This document shows positions 29,487-30,153 of a DNA stretch of 30,153 bases, piece by piece (position 1 is the stretch's first letter; the number at the start of each line of letters is the position of its first letter). Source of the DNA: Scatavimonas merdipullorum (GTDB taxonomy: Bacteria > Bacillota > Clostridia > Oscillospirales > Acutalibacteraceae). A program made the translations under genes and the position numbers. The notes under the pieces are model-generated. The model saw nothing but the letters and a program-made list of their open reading frames with translations, did not search any database and had not been told where the DNA came from. The DNA lies in contig DVGH01000025.1 in the NCBI GenBank assembly GCA_018712865.1, forward strand, positions 1 to 30,153, read 5' to 3'.

Positions 29487-30153
29487 CTACAGCGTCTTTG
29501 CAATTTCCTTTAAATACGCTTTAAACCCGTCTTTTACCTCTGGATGCTGCAGGGCAATTTCTACAGAAGCTTGTAAAATGCCCAGCTTATTCCCCATATC
29601 ATAGCGCTTGCCGATAAAGTCAACGGCTGTCATCCCCTTTGTAACCGCCAATGTGCGCATGGCGTCGGTAAGCTGGATTTCGCCGCCGACCCCCGGCGGC
29701 GTATTGTCAAGAATATCAAAAATTTCCGGCGGGAGTATACATCTGCCCAGTATGGAATACAGCGACATCACATGCTGCGGATCCGGCTTTTCAATCATAT
29801 CTGTACATTTAAAGGTGTTTCCACGCAGATGCTCCAACTGCAAAGAGCTGTACTTGTGGATATCTTCCTTCGCCACCTGCTTTACGCCAAGCACGCCCAG
29901 CCCGTATTCTTCATACGCACGCATCAGCTGACCGCACGCCGGCTCTTCGCCGATGATAACGTCGTCCCCGTACAAGACGGCAAACGGCTCCCCTGCCACA
30001 AACGAGCGCGCACGGCTGATCGCATGCCCCAAACCCTTTGTTTCGCGCTGACGGACAAAAAAAATGTTTGCCAGATGCGTGATGTCTGTAATTTCTTCTA
30101 AAACGGCTGTTTTCCCCGATTTCTGTAAATTGGCTTCCAGCTCCGGAACTCTG
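29487..30153 (-). CDS. galU: UTP-glucose-1-phosphate uridylyltransferase, 3' part (cut by window edge)
   Basis: GalU makes UDP-glucose from UTP and glucose-1-phosphate for glycolipids and surface polysaccharides. The frame is open from the right edge, so the N-terminal nucleotide-binding part lies outside and about 221 codons are present. Visible motifs are FVRQRETKGLGHAI, FAVLYGDDVI, the MIEKP segment, LGRCILPPEIFDIL, GVGGEIQLTDAMR and FIGKRYDMGNKLG, all diagnostic. An internal ATG at 30032 is not the start, because clear GalU sequence continues upstream of it. The stop is at 29487, with no obvious terminator before the next minus-strand gene. Confidence 0.95.
   Translation of the reverse strand, partial: RVPELEANLQKSGKTAVLEEITDITHLANIFFVRQRETKGLGHAISRARSFVAGEPFAVLYGDDVIIGEEPACGQLMRAYEEYGLGVLGVKQVAKEDIHKYSSLQLEHLRGNTFKCTDMIEKPDPQHVMSLYSILGRCILPPEIFDILDNTPPGVGGEIQLTDAMRTLAVTKGMTAVDFIGKRYDMGNKLGILQASVEIALQHPEVKDGFKAYLKEIAKTL

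Noticed and set aside
1..30153. tRNA, rRNA, CRISPR arrays and insertion sequences
   Set aside because: I looked for cloverleaf-like segments, regularly spaced repeats and transposase motifs and found none; only the serine recombinase marks mobile DNA.

Overview
The window looks like the chromosome of an anaerobic, endospore-forming Firmicute of class Clostridia, probably an Oscillospiraceae/Ruminococcaceae-like gut organism. The evidence is dipicolinate synthase genes (dpaA and part of dpaB), a DUF1540 protein, a spore-type LysM protein, a class D sortase, a SpoIIE-type phosphatase, and gene pairs typical of Clostridia such as recD2-comFC.

Region 1 (1-3320, minus strand) is the most striking part. 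dpaA is intact, but dpaB stops after about 88 of an expected ~195 codons, in the middle of a conserved block. Beyond the break the DNA turns AT-rich and carries a 42-codon small ORF and a 491-aa large serine recombinase of SpoIVCA type, then runs off the left edge. This is the layout of a sporulation-gene intervening element, like skin in sigK or the element reported in spoVFB of Bacillus weihenstephanensis, with the recombinase next to the junction. If the 3' half of dpaB lies beyond the left edge, excision in the mother cell would restore dipicolinate synthesis.

Region 2 (3480-9010, plus strand) has a small membrane-anchored protein, a MurT-like/GatD-like pair in which GatD lacks its catalytic Cys and His, the helicase RecD2, and a ComFC-like phosphoribosyltransferase.

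Region 3 (9370-16350, minus strand) is a signalling block. It holds a MATE transporter fused to a C-terminal HATPase-like domain, a GNAT-type protein, a membrane sensor with a SpoIIE/RsbU-type PP2C phosphatase, and a stand-alone RsbW-like kinase. No STAS antagonist is visible. A secreted hydrolase-like protein lies upstream.

Region 4 (16700-23720, plus strand) has leuB, a CpsB/YwqE-type PHP phosphatase, a three-gene surface cassette (putative sortase substrate, class D sortase, multi-pass membrane protein), the NAD(P)H-hydrate repair enzyme, a lipoprotein and a MazF-type RNase with no adjacent antitoxin.

Region 5 (23750-30153) has a double-LysM protein, enolase, an FAD oxidoreductase with a C-terminal Rieske domain that overlaps a tocopherol-cyclase-like gene, a C39-like lipoprotein, and a galU cut by the right edge. 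Most transcription units end in clear hairpin terminators. I see no tRNA, rRNA or CRISPR array.
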